The translations under genes were made by a program, and so were the position numbers. The notes under the pieces were generated by a model, which had not been told where the DNA came from, made no database searches, and saw only the letters and a program-made list of their open reading frames with translations. A stretch of 58,278 nucleotides of DNA from a virus: the IMG/VR virus record IMGVR_UViG_3300032069_000867, positions 1-58,278 of that record; one strand, given 5' to 3'. Below, in pieces: positions 57,533 through 58,278 of the stretch (positions within the stretch are counted from its first letter, which is position 1; each line of letters starts with the position of its first letter).

Positions 57533-58278
57533 TGTGCGGGGTCCTCGGCTGGATTGGCAACCCGAAGCACTGGCGCGATTCCCACCGGCTCATGGTGGAA
57601 CTCGCAATTGCCTCCGAGGAGCGAGGGACAGATGCGGCGGGCTATGCCGTGCTCACCGCGAGCGGCGAGTTGCTCTGGCAGCAGCAACCAGGGCCGGCGC
57701 GACTGCTCTTCCGGGACAAAGAGTTCGCGGCGCTTCGGCGGAGGAACGTGGTCATGGCGATCGGCCACACCCGCCTCGCCACCACGGGCGCGCCGGCAGT
57801 CAACGGGAATAACCACCCACACCTGGCAGGCAACCTTGTCGGCGGCAGGCCAGCGTGGGCACTCGTCCACAATGGATTCATACCCCTGCACGAACACAAG
57901 GCGGCCGCGCTCGGCGTGCGCCTCGAGTCCCAGTGCGACTCGGAAATCTTGGCGCAGGTTCTTGACCGATACGGCGAGACGGAAGGGCCGGAGACCTGCC
58001 TGGCGCTCGGCGGGAAGCAATCGGTTCTCGCCATCAACGTCGCCTCCAGAACGATGCTTGCCTGGACGAACGGCGAGATGCCGCTGGTCGCGTTCCGTAT
58101 CGACGGGCTGACCGGAACCTGGTGGGCCTCCACCGCGGCCATCGCGCGACGTGCACTGGAGCGGCTCGGCCTCACCGCCCGCTTCGCCAAGCCCGTACCC
58201 CGGGTGGTGTATCGCCTGGAGTTGGCGGACGGCGAGGTGACGATGACTCAACGGAAGTTGGAGACGCAAATCGGATGA
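57532..58278 (+). CDS. class II glutamine amidotransferase
   Basis: Protein of 248 residues starting MCGVLGWIG, with the N-terminal nucleophile Cys2. EERGTDAAGYA, IGHTRLATTGAP, NNHPHL and WALVHNGFI are standard class II (Ntn) motifs. It should supply ammonia from glutamine to the amidoligase or cleave gamma-glutamyl bonds. The stop codon ends exactly at the window edge, so further genes of this operon may lie beyond. Confidence 0.88.
   Translation: MCGVLGWIGNPKHWRDSHRLMVELAIASEERGTDAAGYAVLTASGELLWQQQPGPARLLFRDKEFAALRRRNVVMAIGHTRLATTGAPAVNGNNHPHLAGNLVGGRPAWALVHNGFIPLHEHKAAALGVRLESQCDSEILAQVLDRYGETEGPETCLALGGKQSVLAINVASRTMLAWTNGEMPLVAFRIDGLTGTWWASTAAIARRALERLGLTARFAKPVPRVVYRLELADGEVTMTQRKLETQIG

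Noticed and set aside
1-58278. tRNA genes or insertion sequences
   Set aside because: No cloverleaf-like segment with a T-loop signature was noticed in the intergenic regions, and no DDE or HUH transposase gene is present.

Overview
The window reads as a temperate tailed bacteriophage or prophage with a siphovirus-type layout, from a GC-rich bacterial host. Almost every gene lies on the + strand, packed with ATGA/GTGA overlaps. The only clear minus-strand genes are a toxin-antitoxin pair inside the tail operon. No ribosomal, tRNA or central-metabolism gene was seen. The host cannot be named. Recognisable promoters look like ordinary sigma-70 sites (TTGACA/TTGACC, 16-17 bp, TATAAT-like). Five copies of a dispersed hairpin repeat suggest DNA exchange with a chromosome that carries such repeats.

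Layout. (1) 1-2660: integration cassette (small protein, DUF2924 protein, large serine recombinase, HTH protein). (2) 2820-7029: control region with a LexA-like repressor, two unrecognised proteins (the second ending in a winged helix) and a sigma-70-family factor whose leader holds two strong hairpins, one covering the Shine-Dalgarno. (3) 7074-21492: replication and recombination: Cas4/RecB-like nuclease, AAA ATPase, DUF669 protein, ERCC4 nuclease, RecD2-like helicase, primase-helicase fusion, an unrecognised zinc-ribbon protein, SbcD and SbcC. Twelve copies of the 7-mer GCGGGAC in both orientations lie in the 3' end of the primase gene and look like a replication origin. (4) 21552-27570: three DNA methyltransferases mixed with DUF1599, DUF4406 and ParB-like proteins. 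(5) 27608-29904: terminase. (6) 29960-32732: accessory island with an AbiE type IV toxin-antitoxin pair, its promoter and palindromic operator, and a TIM-barrel protein. (7) 32729-43467: portal, a MuF-like minor capsid protein fused to a DUF2924-type domain and an HExxH metallopeptidase, scaffold, major capsid, connectors, tail tube. (8) 43054-55422: frameshifted tail chaperone, tape measure, tail tip and fibres, with a lipoprotein and a Phd/RelE module inserted. (9) 55427-58278: holin-like protein, NlpC/P60 lysin, then an amidoligase plus glutamine amidotransferase pair.

Most notable signals. Two late promoters, one before the portal gene and one before the scaffold region, share a gap-free aligned 5' leader: TAGAAT, GAATAG and a GATAAC-loop hairpin, with TAGAAT and GATAAC exactly 36 nt apart in both. 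The stem arms differ between copies but stay paired. In both, the 3' strand of the outer stem is also the 5' strand of an intrinsic terminator. This looks like an attenuator or a put-like antitermination RNA. Other strong signals are the iteron cluster flanked by two copies of one protein domain, a canonical A AAA AAC frameshift site, the MuF-metallopeptidase fusion, the hidden Shine-Dalgarno of the sigma gene, and a mobile hairpin that has added residues to SbcC. All family names are from recognition of sequence patterns; no search was run.
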